Source of the DNA: Teichococcus aestuarii
Lineage (GTDB): Bacteria > Pseudomonadota > Alphaproteobacteria > Acetobacterales > Acetobacteraceae
NCBI RefSeq assembly: GCF_003116135.1
Contig: NZ_PDOA01000016.1
Span: forward strand, 34,251-98,250
Direction: 5' to 3'
DNA: 64,000 bases
Position 1 is the first letter of the stretch, and each line of letters begins with the position of its first letter. The notes beneath the pieces were generated by a model. The model saw only the letters and a program-made list of their open reading frames with translations, had not been told where the DNA came from and ran no database searches. Made by a program: the position numbers and the translations under genes. Below, piece by piece: positions 31,727 through 40,172 of the stretch.

Positions 31727-33334
31727 ATGCTGTCACGCCGTTCCTTGCTGCTCGCCTCGGGCGCCGCCGCCATGGCGCCCGCCGCCCTTCCCTTCGCGGG
31801 CAGCCCCGCCGCGGCGCAGACGCCGCCCGGCGTGCTCGTCTTCGCCAAGCAGATCGACGACATCATCTCGCTCGATCCGCACGAGGCCTTCGAGTACACG
31901 GCCTCGGAGCTGGCCGGGAACGTCTACCAGAAGCTGGTGACGACGCCGAATTCCAACCCCTCGCAGATCGAGGGCGAGCTGGCGGAGAAGTGGGAGGTCT
32001 CGGGCGACAGCAAGACCTTCACCTTCACCCTGAAGGACGGCCCGAAATTCGCCTCCGGCAAGCCGGTGACGGCGGAGGACGTGGCCTTCTCGCTCACCCG
32101 CGCCGTGGTGATGAACAAGTCCCCCGCCTTCATCATCAACCAGTTCGGCTTCAACAAGGACAATGTGGGCGAGCGCATCCGCGCCACCGGCCCGCGCACC
32201 CTGGTGCTGCAGACGGCCGAATCCACCGCCCCTTCCTTCCTGCTCTACTGCCTCTCGGCCGCCGTCGGCTCGGTGGTGGAGAAGGCCGCCGTCATGGCCA
32301 AGGCCCAGGGCGATGACTGGGGCAATGGCTGGCTGAAGCAGAACAGCGCCGGCTCCGGCAGCTACGCCGTGCGCCAGTGGCGCGCCAGCGAGAGCGTGGT
32401 GCTGGAGGCCAACCCGCACAGCAACGTGGCCCCGCAGATCAAGCGCATCATCATGCGCCACATCGCCGACCCCTCGGCGCAGCTGCTCGGCCTGACCAAG
32501 GGCGACTACGACATCGCCCGCAACCTCGGCGCCGACCAGATCCGCCAGCTCGAGGGGGATTCGCGCTACACCGTGCAGTCCGCCCGCAAGGCGAGCGTGA
32601 TGTATCTCAGCCTCAACCAGAAGAACGCCAACCTGGCCAAGCCCGAGGTGCGGCAGGCCATCAAGCTGGCGCTGGACTACGAGGGCATCCAGAAGGCCAT
32701 CGTGCCCACCACCTACGCGGTGCACCAGTCCTTCCTGCCGGCCGGCCTGCCCGGCGCGCTGACCGAGCACCCCTTCAAGCGCAACGTGGCCGAGGCCAAG
32801 GCGCTGCTGGCCAAGGCCGGGCTGGCCGAGGGCTTCGAGCTGGGCTTCGACTATTCCTCCGCCGCGCCCTTCTCCGACATCGCCCAGGCAGTGCAGGCCA
32901 ACCTGGCCGAGATCGGCATCCGGCTGCGGATGCTGCCGGGCGAGCAGCGCGCCGTCATCACCAAGACCCGCGCCCGCACGCACGACATCGCCATGGTCCG
33001 CTGGGGCTCCGACTATTTCGACCCGCACAGCAACGCCGAAGCCTTCAGCATCAACACCGACAACAGCGACGATGCGCGCAACCGGACGCTGGCCTGGCGC
33101 GCGAGCTGGCTGATCCCCGAGCTGTCCGCCCGCACCGTGGCGGCGCTGAAGGAGACGGACGCCGCCAAGCGCACCGCGCTCTACGAGGCGCTGCAGCGCG
33201 ACCACCAGCAGCAGTCGCCCTTCGTCATCATGCTGCAGGACATCGAGATCTCGGTCTCCCGCGCCGGCGTGAAGGGCTTCGACATGGGCCCGATGAACGA
33301 CCGGCACTCCTACACCAACATCACCAAGGCATGA
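31727..33334 (+). CDS. Peptide/nickel-type ABC transporter solute-binding protein
   Basis: This is a 535-residue family 5 (SBP_bac_5) periplasmic binding protein. The signal sequence MLSRRSLLLASGAAAMAPAALPFAGSPAAAQ has an Arg pair and ends in AAAQ. Mature-chain landmarks are SLDPHEAFEYTASELAGNVYQKLV, LAEKWEVSGDSKTFTFTLK, ASGKPVTAEDVAFSL, KPEVRQAIKLALDYEGI and the C-terminal EALQRDHQQQSPFVIM. Family members bind oligopeptides, dipeptides, nickel or other solutes, and the substrate is not evident. The ATG at 31727 follows AGGAGG (31712-31717). Its stop overlaps the permease start by 4 bp, so this five-gene operon is tightly coupled. Confidence 0.92.
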   Translation: MLSRRSLLLASGAAAMAPAALPFAGSPAAAQTPPGVLVFAKQIDDIISLDPHEAFEYTASELAGNVYQKLVTTPNSNPSQIEGELAEKWEVSGDSKTFTFTLKDGPKFASGKPVTAEDVAFSLTRAVVMNKSPAFIINQFGFNKDNVGERIRATGPRTLVLQTAESTAPSFLLYCLSAAVGSVVEKAAVMAKAQGDDWGNGWLKQNSAGSGSYAVRQWRASESVVLEANPHSNVAPQIKRIIMRHIADPSAQLLGLTKGDYDIARNLGADQIRQLEGDSRYTVQSARKASVMYLSLNQKNANLAKPEVRQAIKLALDYEGIQKAIVPTTYAVHQSFLPAGLPGALTEHPFKRNVAEAKALLAKAGLAEGFELGFDYSSAAPFSDIAQAVQANLAEIGIRLRMLPGEQRAVITKTRARTHDIAMVRWGSDYFDPHSNAEAFSINTDNSDDARNRTLAWRASWLIPELSARTVAALKETDAAKRTALYEALQRDHQQQSPFVIMLQDIEISVSRAGVKGFDMGPMNDRHSYTNITKA

Positions 33335-34476
33335 CGGAAGACAACACTCACCGGGCGGCCGCCGCGCCGCCCGGCGCCTCTGCGCCCGCTGCCTCTGCGC
33401 CCGCCGCCTCCCCGGTCGTGCCCTCGGGCGCGGCCGCCACGGCGCGGTCCCGGCCGAGCGCCGCGCGGCTGCGCCTGCAGGCCCTCTCCGCCACCGTGGC
33501 GAGCGTGCCCATCACCCTCTTCGGCCTCGCCCTCGTCACCTTCCTCATCGGCCGCGTGGTGCCGATCGACCCGGTGCTCGCCATCGTCGGCGACCGCGCG
33601 CCGATGGAGGTGGTGGAGCGCACCCGGCTGGAGCTGGGGCTGGACCAGCCGCTCTACATCCAGTTCTGGAAGTATCTCGGGCAGATCGTCAGCGGCGACC
33701 TCGGCCGCTCGGTGATGACCTCGAACCCGGTCACGCAGGACATCGCCCGCTTCTTCCCCGCCACGCTGGAGCTGGCGACCGTGGCCATCATCGTCGCCGT
33801 GCTGGTCGGCGTGCCGCTCGGCGTCTGGGCGGCCACGCGGCAGGGCAGCTGGATCGACCAGGGGGTGCGGCTGTTCTGCCTGGCCGGCCACTCGCTCCCC
33901 GTTTTCGTGCTGGGGCTGCTCTCGCTGCTGCTGTTCTACGCCACGCTGGAGATCGCCCCCGGCCCCGGCCGGCAGGGCGTCTATTTCGAGGGCATGATCG
34001 ACGAGCGCACCGGCATCCTGACGCTCGACACGCTGCTGGCCGGCGACATCCCCGCCTTCCGGGACGCGCTGTGGCACCTGGCGCAGCCCGCCGGGGTGCT
34101 GGCCTTCTTCAGCCTCGCCTACATCGCGCGGATGACGCGCGCCTTCATGCTGGCCGAGCTGAAGAGCGAGTACGTCACCACCGCGCGCGCCAAGGGGCTG
34201 TCGCGCGGACGCATCGTCTGGGGCCATGCCTTCCGCAACATCGCCGTGCCGCTCGTCACCGTGCTGGCCATGACCTATGCCGGGCTGCTGGAAGGCGCGG
34301 TGCTCACCGAGACGATCTTCGCCTGGCCCGGCCTCGGGCAATACCTCACCGTGTCGCTGCTGAACGCCGACATGAACGCGGTGCTCGGCGCCACGCTGGT
34401 GGTCGGCCTTATCTATGTGGCGCTGAACCTGCTGGCCGACCTGCTCTACCGCCTGCTGGACCCAAGGGTGCGCTGA
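33331..34476 (+). CDS. ABC transporter permease, DppB/OppB type
   Basis: This is a 381-residue inner-membrane permease with the binding-protein-dependent transport domain. Features are VASVPITLFGLALVTFLIGRVVPIDPV in helix 1, RTRLELGLDQPLYIQFWKYL and GDLGRSVMTSNPV in the periplasmic loop typical of DppB, and EYVTTARAKGLSRGRIVWGHAFRN as the EAA coupling motif. It forms a heterodimer with the next permease. An Ala/Pro-rich N-terminal extension (about 45 residues, with a repeated APAAS unit) is unusual for the family. The start ATG overlaps the stop of the binding protein gene, and the stop is separated from the next ATG by 1 bp. Confidence 0.94.
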   Translation: MTEDNTHRAAAAPPGASAPAASAPAASPVVPSGAAATARSRPSAARLRLQALSATVASVPITLFGLALVTFLIGRVVPIDPVLAIVGDRAPMEVVERTRLELGLDQPLYIQFWKYLGQIVSGDLGRSVMTSNPVTQDIARFFPATLELATVAIIVAVLVGVPLGVWAATRQGSWIDQGVRLFCLAGHSLPVFVLGLLSLLLFYATLEIAPGPGRQGVYFEGMIDERTGILTLDTLLAGDIPAFRDALWHLAQPAGVLAFFSLAYIARMTRAFMLAELKSEYVTTARAKGLSRGRIVWGHAFRNIAVPLVTVLAMTYAGLLEGAVLTETIFAWPGLGQYLTVSLLNADMNAVLGATLVVGLIYVALNLLADLLYRLLDPRVR

Positions 34477-34477
34477 G

Positions 34478-35395
34478 ATGAGCGGAACCACACAACCCGC
34501 CGGCACCCGGCGCGACTGGCTGCTCTCCGATACGCCCGCCTCCCGCGCCCAGGCGCGCTGGGGGCGGCGCTACCAGCTCTGGCTCGCCTTCCGCCGCAAC
34601 CCGCTGGCGGTGGCCGGCCTCGCCGTGGTGCTGGCCATGCTGGTGCTGGCCATCGCCGCCCCCCTGCTCGCCACCCACGACCCCGGCGCGCAGAGCCTGG
34701 CCAACCGCCTGCAGCCGCCCTCCGCCGAACACTGGCTGGGCACGGACGAGCTGGGGCGCGACACCTGGTCTCGGCTGCTCTATGGCGGGCGCGTCACGCT
34801 CGGCATGGTGGTGGCCGTCGTCATCCTGGTGGCGCCGCTCGGCCTCGTGGTGGGCTGCGTCGCCGGCTATGCGGGCGGGCTGCTGGACAAGGTGCTGATG
34901 CGGGTGACGGACGTGTTCCTCGCCTTCCCGCGCCTGATCCTGGCGCTGGCCTTCGTCGCCGCCATGCGGCCGGGGGTGGAGAGCGCCGTCATCGCCATCG
35001 CGCTCACCGCCTGGCCGCCCTATGCGCGGCTGGCGCGCGCCGAGACGCTGACCATCCGCAACACCGACTACATCGCCGCCGTGCAGATGACCGGCGCCTC
35101 GCCCTGGCGCATCATCTGGAAGCACGTGGCGCCGATGTGCCTGCCCTCGCTGACGGTGCGCGTCACGCTCGACATGTCGTCGATCATCCTCACCGCCGCC
35201 GGGCTCGGCTTCCTCGGCCTTGGCGCGCAACCGCCGATCCCGGAATGGGGTACGATGATCGCCACCGCCCGCCGCTTCATCCTGGAGCAGTGGTGGGTGC
35301 CGGTGATCCCGGGGCTTGCCATCTTCACCGCCTCCCTCGCCTTCAACCTGCTGGGCGACGGGCTGCGTGACGTGCTGGACCCGAAGCAGCGGTGA
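34478..35395 (+). CDS. ABC transporter permease, DppC/OppC type
   Basis: This is a 305-residue permease. The soluble N-terminal segment WRRYQLWLAFRRNPLAVAGLAVVLAMLVLAIAAP-like region is typical of DppC (OppC_N). LGTDELGRDTWSRLLYGGRVTL is a nearly invariant DppC/OppC block, and YIAAVQMTGASPWRIIWKHVAP carries the EAA loop that contacts the ATPases. GLGFLGLGAQPPIPEWGTMIATAR ends the conserved core. It pairs with the preceding permease to form the channel of the importer. The following ATPase gene overlaps its stop (GTGA). Confidence 0.94.
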   Translation: MSGTTQPAGTRRDWLLSDTPASRAQARWGRRYQLWLAFRRNPLAVAGLAVVLAMLVLAIAAPLLATHDPGAQSLANRLQPPSAEHWLGTDELGRDTWSRLLYGGRVTLGMVVAVVILVAPLGLVVGCVAGYAGGLLDKVLMRVTDVFLAFPRLILALAFVAAMRPGVESAVIAIALTAWPPYARLARAETLTIRNTDYIAAVQMTGASPWRIIWKHVAPMCLPSLTVRVTLDMSSIILTAAGLGFLGLGAQPPIPEWGTMIATARRFILEQWWVPVIPGLAIFTASLAFNLLGDGLRDVLDPKQR

Positions 35396-36249
35396 GCGGC
35401 ATGAGCAACGGCAACCTCGTCGAGATCCGCGACCTGCACGTGGATTTCCCCAACCCGCAGGGCTTCACGCCGGCGGTGCGCGGCATTTCCTTCAGCATGG
35501 GGCGCGAGAAGCTCGGCATCGTCGGCGAGAGCGGCTCGGGCAAGTCGGTCACGGGGCGGGCGCTGATGCGCCTGCTGCCCGAGGCCGCCCGCGTGCGGGC
35601 CGGCGCGCTGCGCTTCGACGGCACCGACATCCTCGCCGCCAGTGAGCGCCAGATGCGCGGCCTGCGCGGCGGCCGCATCGGCCTGATCATGCAGGACCCG
35701 AAATACTCGCTCAACCCGGTGATGACGGTGGGCGCGCAGATCGCCGAGGCCTGGCGCGCCCACAACAAGGGCAGCAAGCGCGAGGCCCGCGACGCGGCGC
35801 TGACCCTGCTGGAACAGGTGAAGATCCGCGACCCCGGCCGGGTGCTGGACAGCTACCCGCACGAGGTCTCGGGCGGCATGGGCCAGCGGGTGATGATCGC
35901 CATGATGCTCGCCCCCAACCCGGACCTGCTGATCGCCGACGAACCCACCAGCGCGCTCGACGCCTCCGTGCAGGCCGAGATCCTGAAGCTGATCGAGGAC
36001 CTCGTCTCGGCGCGCGGCATGGGGCTGATGCTGATCAGCCACGACCTGCCGCTGGTCGGCCGCTTCTGCGACCGGGTGGTGGTGATGTATGCAGGCCAGG
36101 TGATGGAGGAGCTGCCGGCGCGCGACCTGCACCGCGCGCAGCACGCCTACACGCGCGGCCTGCTGGACTGCATGCCGAGCCTGAGCCAGAAGCGCGACCG
36201 CCTGCCGGTGCTGACGCGCGATGCCGCCTGGCTGGAGAAGCGCGCATGA
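35392..36249 (+). CDS. ABC transporter ATP-binding protein, DppD/OppD-like
   Basis: This is a 285-residue nucleotide-binding domain. Walker A is GIVGESGSGKSVTGRALMRL at about residues 41-60, the Q-loop IGLIMQDPKYSLNP, the signature VSGGMGQRVMIAMMLA, Walker B LLIADEPTSALDA, and the H-loop LMLISHDLPLV. The C terminus has the oligopeptide-type tail region HAYTRGLLDCMPSL but lacks the long Cys-rich iron-sulfur segment seen in some DppD proteins. A GTG at 35392 overlaps the permease stop (GTGA); an ATG at 35401 would shorten it by three residues. It forms a heterodimer with the next ATPase. Confidence 0.93.
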   Translation: MSGMSNGNLVEIRDLHVDFPNPQGFTPAVRGISFSMGREKLGIVGESGSGKSVTGRALMRLLPEAARVRAGALRFDGTDILAASERQMRGLRGGRIGLIMQDPKYSLNPVMTVGAQIAEAWRAHNKGSKREARDAALTLLEQVKIRDPGRVLDSYPHEVSGGMGQRVMIAMMLAPNPDLLIADEPTSALDASVQAEILKLIEDLVSARGMGLMLISHDLPLVGRFCDRVVVMYAGQVMEELPARDLHRAQHAYTRGLLDCMPSLSQKRDRLPVLTRDAAWLEKRA

Positions 36250-36995
36250 GCGAAACCCCCATGATCGAGGCGGCCGGCCTCGACGTGCATTTCGGCAGCA
36301 ACCACGTGGTGCGCGACATCGCCTTCCAGGTGGCGCCGGGCGAGACCTACGGGCTGGTGGGGGAGAGCGGCTCCGGCAAGTCCACCGTGCTGCGCACCAT
36401 CGCCGGGCTGGTCACGGGGTGGGACGGCACGCTGCGCGTGGCCGGGCAGCAGCTCGGGCCGCGGCGGGACCGCGCCTTCTTCCGCCGCGTGCAGATGGTG
36501 TTCCAGGACCCCTACGGCTCGCTGCACCCGCGCCAGACGGTGGACCGCATCCTGGCCGAGCCGCTGGAGGTGCACGGCATCGAGGGCGCCGAGGCGCGCA
36601 TCGCCCGCGCGCTGGAGGAGGTGGCGCTGCCCCGCGCCGCGCGATTCCGCTACCCGCACCAACTCTCGGGCGGGCAGCGCCAGCGCGTCGCCATCGCCCG
36701 CGCGCTGATCGCCGACCCCTCGGTGCTGCTGCTCGACGAACCCACCAGCGCGCTCGACGTCTCGGTGCAGGCGGAGGTGCTGAACCTGCTGGCCGATTTG
36801 CGGGTGGCGCGGCAGCTCACCTGCATCCTCGTCTCGCACAACCTGGCGGTCATCGGCCATCTCTGCGGGCGGCTGGCGGTGATGCAGCATGGCCGCATCG
36901 TCGAGGAGCTGACCGAGGCACAGCTGCGGGCGGGCGAGGCGCAGCACCCGCACACGCGCGACCTCATCGCCCTCTCCCACGAGCTGGAAGGCTGA
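36246..36995 (+). CDS. ABC transporter ATP-binding protein, DppF/OppF-like
   Basis: This is a 249-residue nucleotide-binding domain. Walker A is GLVGESGSGKSTVLRTIAGL at about residues 37-56, the Q-loop VQMVFQDPYGSLHPRQTVD, the signature LSGGQRQRVAIARALI, Walker B VLLLDEPTSALDV, and the H-loop ILVSHNLAVIG. It is shorter than typical DppF (about 330 aa), because the family C-terminal extension is reduced to the HPHTRDLIALSHELEG end. The start overlaps the upstream stop by 4 bp. It is the last gene of the five-gene importer operon, followed closely by a terminator hairpin. Confidence 0.92.
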   Translation: MSETPMIEAAGLDVHFGSNHVVRDIAFQVAPGETYGLVGESGSGKSTVLRTIAGLVTGWDGTLRVAGQQLGPRRDRAFFRRVQMVFQDPYGSLHPRQTVDRILAEPLEVHGIEGAEARIARALEEVALPRAARFRYPHQLSGGQRQRVAIARALIADPSVLLLDEPTSALDVSVQAEVLNLLADLRVARQLTCILVSHNLAVIGHLCGRLAVMQHGRIVEELTEAQLRAGEAQHPHTRDLIALSHELEG

Positions 36996-37000
36996 CAAGG

Positions 37001-37023
37001 CGGGAGGGGCGCCGCCCCTCCCG
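37001..37023 (+). terminator. Terminator hairpin after the ABC importer operon
   Basis: CGGGAGGGGC/GCCCCTCCCG (37001-37010 with 37014-37023) is a perfect 10-bp stem with a 3-nt loop, 6 bp after the last stop. The tail is C-rich (CCTGCCCCCC) instead of T-rich. Confidence 0.6.
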
Positions 37024-37146
37024 GACCTGCCCCCCACGCATCGTCCCCGGCCGCATATTCAGGGTGGCCCTCTCCCCGGCATGGCGGCAGACTGCGAACT
37101 GTCGACGATTCGGCGCACCAGACGCCGAACCAGGGGAATACGATCC

Positions 37147-38130
37147 ATGCTGCTGCCACGCCGCGCCCTGCTGGGCGCCGCCACCGCCCTCGCCCCTTCG
37201 GCCCTGATCCGGCCGGCCCGCGCCCAGGACAACTACCCGAGCCGGGCCATGACCATGCTGGTGGGCTTCGCCCCCGGCGGCGGCACGGACATCATCGCCC
37301 GGCTGCTCGGCCCCTCGCTGCACGCCGAGCTGGGCCAGCCCGTCACCATCGAGAACCGCCCCGGCGCCAGCGGCACCGTGGCCGCCGCCGCCGCCTCCCG
37401 CGCCCGGCCGGATGGCTACACCCTGCTGATGGGCACCGTCTCCACCCAGTCCGTCGTCGGGCCGCTGATGCGCACGCCGCCCTACGACCAGGACAAGGAC
37501 TTCACCCCCATCGCCCTGGCCGGCACCGTGCCGCTGGTGGTGGTGGTGCCCGCCAACGCGCCCTACAAGGACATGAAGGGGCTGATCGAGTTCGCCCGCG
37601 CCAATCCGGGCAAGCTGAACTACGCCTCCTCCGGCGTCGCCACGCAGCAGCACCTGGCGGCGGAGATGCTGTGCCAGACGGCCGGCATCCAGATGACCCA
37701 TGTGCCCTACCGCGGCACCGGGCAGGTGGTGAACGACCTGATCGCCGGCACGCTGGACCTCGCCATCGACACCATGCCGACGCACCTGCCGCATATCCGC
37801 AGCGGCACGACGCGGGCTCTGGCCACCACCCTGCCGCAGCGCGTGGCCGCCCTGCCCGACGTGCCGACCGTGGCCGAGAGCGGCTTCCCCGGCTTCGAGA
37901 TCAATGTCTGGTACATGCTGCTGGGCCCGGCCGGGCTGCCGGAGCCGGTGGTGCGGCGCTGGTCGGCGGCGATGAACAAGGCGCTCTCCGACCCGGAGAT
38001 CCGCGGCAAGCTGGAGGCGGCCGGCTTCATCCCCGGCGGCGGCTCGGCCGCGGATGCCGTGGCCCTGGTGCGGCGCGATGCGGAGCGCTACGGCGCGCTG
38101 GTGCGCAAGGCCAATATCCGCATCGAGTAG
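37147..38130 (+). CDS. Bug/TctC-family tripartite tricarboxylate transporter substrate-binding protein
   Basis: This is a 327-residue periplasmic binding protein. A signal peptide (MLLPRRALLGAATALAPSALIRPARAQ, with a twin-Arg pair) leads into the classic block DNYPSRAMTMLVGFAPGGGTDIIARLL. ENRPGASGTVAAAAASRARPDGYTLLMG and PYKDMKGLIEFARANPGKLNYAS are further family signatures. The C-terminal helix holds DPEIRGKLEAAGFIPGGGS. Such proteins normally feed TctA/TctB permeases with carboxylates, but none is encoded here, so it is an orphan receptor. The ATG at 37147 follows GGGGAA at 37133-37138. It is followed by a convergent gene. Confidence 0.93.
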   Translation: MLLPRRALLGAATALAPSALIRPARAQDNYPSRAMTMLVGFAPGGGTDIIARLLGPSLHAELGQPVTIENRPGASGTVAAAAASRARPDGYTLLMGTVSTQSVVGPLMRTPPYDQDKDFTPIALAGTVPLVVVVPANAPYKDMKGLIEFARANPGKLNYASSGVATQQHLAAEMLCQTAGIQMTHVPYRGTGQVVNDLIAGTLDLAIDTMPTHLPHIRSGTTRALATTLPQRVAALPDVPTVAESGFPGFEINVWYMLLGPAGLPEPVVRRWSAAMNKALSDPEIRGKLEAAGFIPGGGSAADAVALVRRDAERYGALVRKANIRIE

Positions 38131-38133
38131 CGC

Positions 38134-39117
38134 CTACCCCGCCAGCGCCGCGCGGTCATGCGGCGCGGCGAGGTCCTGCGCAGGCCCGACCGGCACGATG
38201 CCGGTCGGGTTGATGCTGCGGTGGCTCTCGTAATAGTGCCGCTGCATGTGCCGGAAGTCGCAGGTCTCGCCGAAGCCCGGCGTCTGGAACAGGTCGCGCA
38301 GGTAGGGGAACAGCGCCGGGTAGTCGGCGATCCGCCGCAGGTTGCACTTGAAGTGCCCGTGATAGACGAGGTCGAAGCGCACCAGCGTGGTGAACAGGCG
38401 CACATCCGCCTCGGTCAGCACGCCGCCGCAGAGGTAGCGCTGGCGGGCGAGGCGGGCGTCGAGTTCGTCGAGCGCCGCGAACAGGGCGCGCGCCGCCTCC
38501 TCATAGACCTCCTGCGTCGTGGCGAAGCCGGCCTTGTAGACGCCGTTGTTGACCCGGTCGTAGACCAGGGCGTTGACGGCGTCGATCTCGCCGCGCAGCG
38601 CCTGGGGGTAGTGGTCGCCCGGCGCGGCACCGGCATCGTCGAAGGCGTGGTCGAACATCCGCAGGATCTCGGCGGATTCGTTGCTGACGATGGTGCCGCG
38701 CGCCTTGTCCCACAGCACCGGCACGGTGACGCGGCCGGTGTAGTCCGGCCGGGCGGCCGTGTAGACCTGGTGCAGGCAGCGCGCCCCGTGCAGCGGGTCC
38801 GGGATGACGCCGGGGCCGTCCTCGAAGGTCCAGCCATCCTCCAGCATCCGCCAGTGCACCACGGAGAGGCCGACCATCCCCTCCAGCTTCTTCCGCGCGC
38901 GCAGGATCAGAGTGCGGTGCGCCCAGGGGCAGGCCAGCGAGACATAGAGGTGGTAGCGCCCTGCCTCGGCCCGGAAGCCGCCCTCGCCGGAGGGGCCGGG
39001 GGCGCCGTCCGGCGTCACCCAGCTGCGGAAGGCGCTGTCCTTGCGCTCGAAGCGGCCGCCGGTCGATTTCGTGTCGTACCACTGGTCGCGCCAGACGCCA
39101 TCCACCAACAGGCCCAT
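38134..39117 (-). CDS. yqjG: Glutathionyl-hydroquinone reductase (Xi-class GST, YqjG/PcpF-like)
   Basis: This is a 327-residue enzyme that reduces glutathionyl-hydroquinones with glutathione. The N-terminal half has KSTGGRFERKDSAFRSWVTPDG and the active-site Cys in HLYVSLACPWAHRTLILRARK, with Cys about residue 63. VPVLWDKARGTIVSNESAEILRMFDHAFD holds the glutathione-binding Glu-Ser pair. The helical half has RYLCGGVLTEADVRLFTTLVRFDLVYHGHFKCNL and ends with the family pattern HYYESHRSINPTGIVPVGP. The length fits the family (about 320-330). It stands alone: the preceding tRNA-Gln gene is oriented the same way and lies 73 bp upstream. Confidence 0.93.
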   Translation of the reverse strand: MGLLVDGVWRDQWYDTKSTGGRFERKDSAFRSWVTPDGAPGPSGEGGFRAEAGRYHLYVSLACPWAHRTLILRARKKLEGMVGLSVVHWRMLEDGWTFEDGPGVIPDPLHGARCLHQVYTAARPDYTGRVTVPVLWDKARGTIVSNESAEILRMFDHAFDDAGAAPGDHYPQALRGEIDAVNALVYDRVNNGVYKAGFATTQEVYEEAARALFAALDELDARLARQRYLCGGVLTEADVRLFTTLVRFDLVYHGHFKCNLRRIADYPALFPYLRDLFQTPGFGETCDFRHMQRHYYESHRSINPTGIVPVGPAQDLAAPHDRAALAG

Positions 39118-39190
39118 GCGTGCTCTCCCTTCGCTCCTGGCACGGCAACGCGCGGGAGCGGCTTTCGGATGGCGGGAATGGCATGGGAGG

Positions 39191-39265
39191 TGGTTGGGGC
39201 GCCAGGATTCGAACCTGGGAATGGCGGTACCAAAAACCGCTGCCTTACCGCTTGGCTACGCCCCA
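39191..39265 (-). tRNA. tRNA-Gln(TTG), CCA encoded
   Basis: Read on the minus strand the cloverleaf is complete: acceptor TGGGGCG/CGCCCCA with a U1-A72 pair as expected for tRNA-Gln, D arm GCCAAGCGGTAAGGC, anticodon stem GCGGT/ACCGC around loop TTTTGGT giving anticodon TTG, and T arm CCAGGTTCGAATCCTGG. Discriminator A73 is followed by an encoded CCA at 39193-39191. The 5' end (39265) lies inside the 3' end of ispE: the ispE stop codon TAG occupies 39256-39258, that is, tRNA positions 8-10. Transcription may therefore start within ispE or the tRNA may be cut from the ispE message. Confidence 0.97.
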
Positions 39266-40170
39266 GCAGGCTGACGCTCAGGCTGCTCGGCTGCTGAATA
39301 AAGGGGTTGCCCCCCCGCCGTAAAGCCCCCTCCCCACCGCCACCAGGCAGCCGGCAGGTGGCCGGCGGCGCGGGCCGCCCCGGCGGGGGTGGCGAACAGG
39401 CCGAAGCAGGTGGCGCCCGAGCCGCTCATCCGCGCCAGCAGGCAGCCGGGCAGCGCGCGCAGCGCCGCCAGCACCTCGGCCACTGCCGGGCAGAGGCCGA
39501 TGGCCGCCGCCTCCAGGTCGTTGCCGCAGGCGGCGAGGCCGCGCGCCATGGCGGCGGCGTCCGGCCAGGAATCCGGCAGCGCGGCCGCGGCCGAGAAGCC
39601 GCCCCGCCGCGCCTTGAACACCGCCGGCGTGGCGAGCGGGATGCGCGGATTGGCCAGCACCAGCCCCGCCGCCGGCAGGGCGGGCGCGGCGGAGAGCAGC
39701 TCCCCCACCCCGCCCATCCGCGCCGCGCGGCTGTCGAGGCAGACCGGCACGTCGGCGCCGAGGCGCGCGGCCAGCGGCGCCAGCCGCGCCGTGCCCCAGC
39801 CCAGCCCCCAGGCGCGGTTCAGCAGGCGCAGCGCCGCGGCGGCATCGGCCGAGCCGCCGCCGATGCCGGAGGCCACGGGCAGGTGCTTCTCCAGCACCAG
39901 CCGCCCTTCGGGGGCACGGCCGGCGGCCTCGGCCAGCAGGCGGGCGGCGCGCAGCACGAGGTTGTCCGGCTCGGCCTCCAGGGCGCCGGCCTCCGGCCCC
40001 TCCAGCGCCAGGGCGAGCGGGCCGCCGGGCTGGTAGCGCAGCGCATCGGCCGCGCCGGCGAAGGCGGCGAGGCTGTCCAGCAGGTGGTAGCCATCCGCGC
40101 GCCGGCCGGTGACGTGCAGGTGCAGGTTGATCTTGGCCGGGGCGGTCTCGGCCAGCGGCGTCTCCGGCAC
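39256..40170 (-). CDS. ispE: 4-diphosphocytidyl-2-C-methyl-D-erythritol kinase
   Basis: This is a 304-residue GHMP kinase that phosphorylates CDP-methylerythritol in the MEP isoprenoid pathway. Motifs: [27 protein letters not shown] with the catalytic Lys, the ATP-binding loop [22 protein letters not shown] at about residues 100-120, [20 protein letters not shown], and the C-terminal [14 protein letters not shown] glycine loop. The GTG at 40170, 2 bp after the TGA of the upstream TPR gene, gives a normal N terminus, so re-initiation is likely; no Shine-Dalgarno is seen. The C terminus carries about 20 extra residues ([19 protein letters not shown]) that run into the tRNA-Gln gene and end at its TAG. 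Confidence 0.92.
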   Translation of the reverse strand: MPETPLAETAPAKINLHLHVTGRRADGYHLLDSLAAFAGAADALRYQPGGPLALALEGPEAGALEAEPDNLVLRAARLLAEAAGRAPEGRLVLEKHLPVASGIGGGSADAAAALRLLNRAWGLGWGTARLAPLAARLGADVPVCLDSRAARMGGVGELLSAAPALPAAGLVLANPRIPLATPAVFKARRGGFSAAAALPDSWPDAAAMARGLAACGNDLEAAAIGLCPAVAEVLAALRALPGCLLARMSGSGATCFGLFATPAGAARAAGHLPAAWWRWGGGFTAGGQPLYSAAEQPERQPAGA

Positions 40171-40172
40171 CG

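Noticed and set aside
33361..33420. Short direct repeats in the permease N terminus (APAAS units)
   Set aside because: Low-complexity Ala/Pro coding sequence inside one gene, not a mobile or regulatory repeat.
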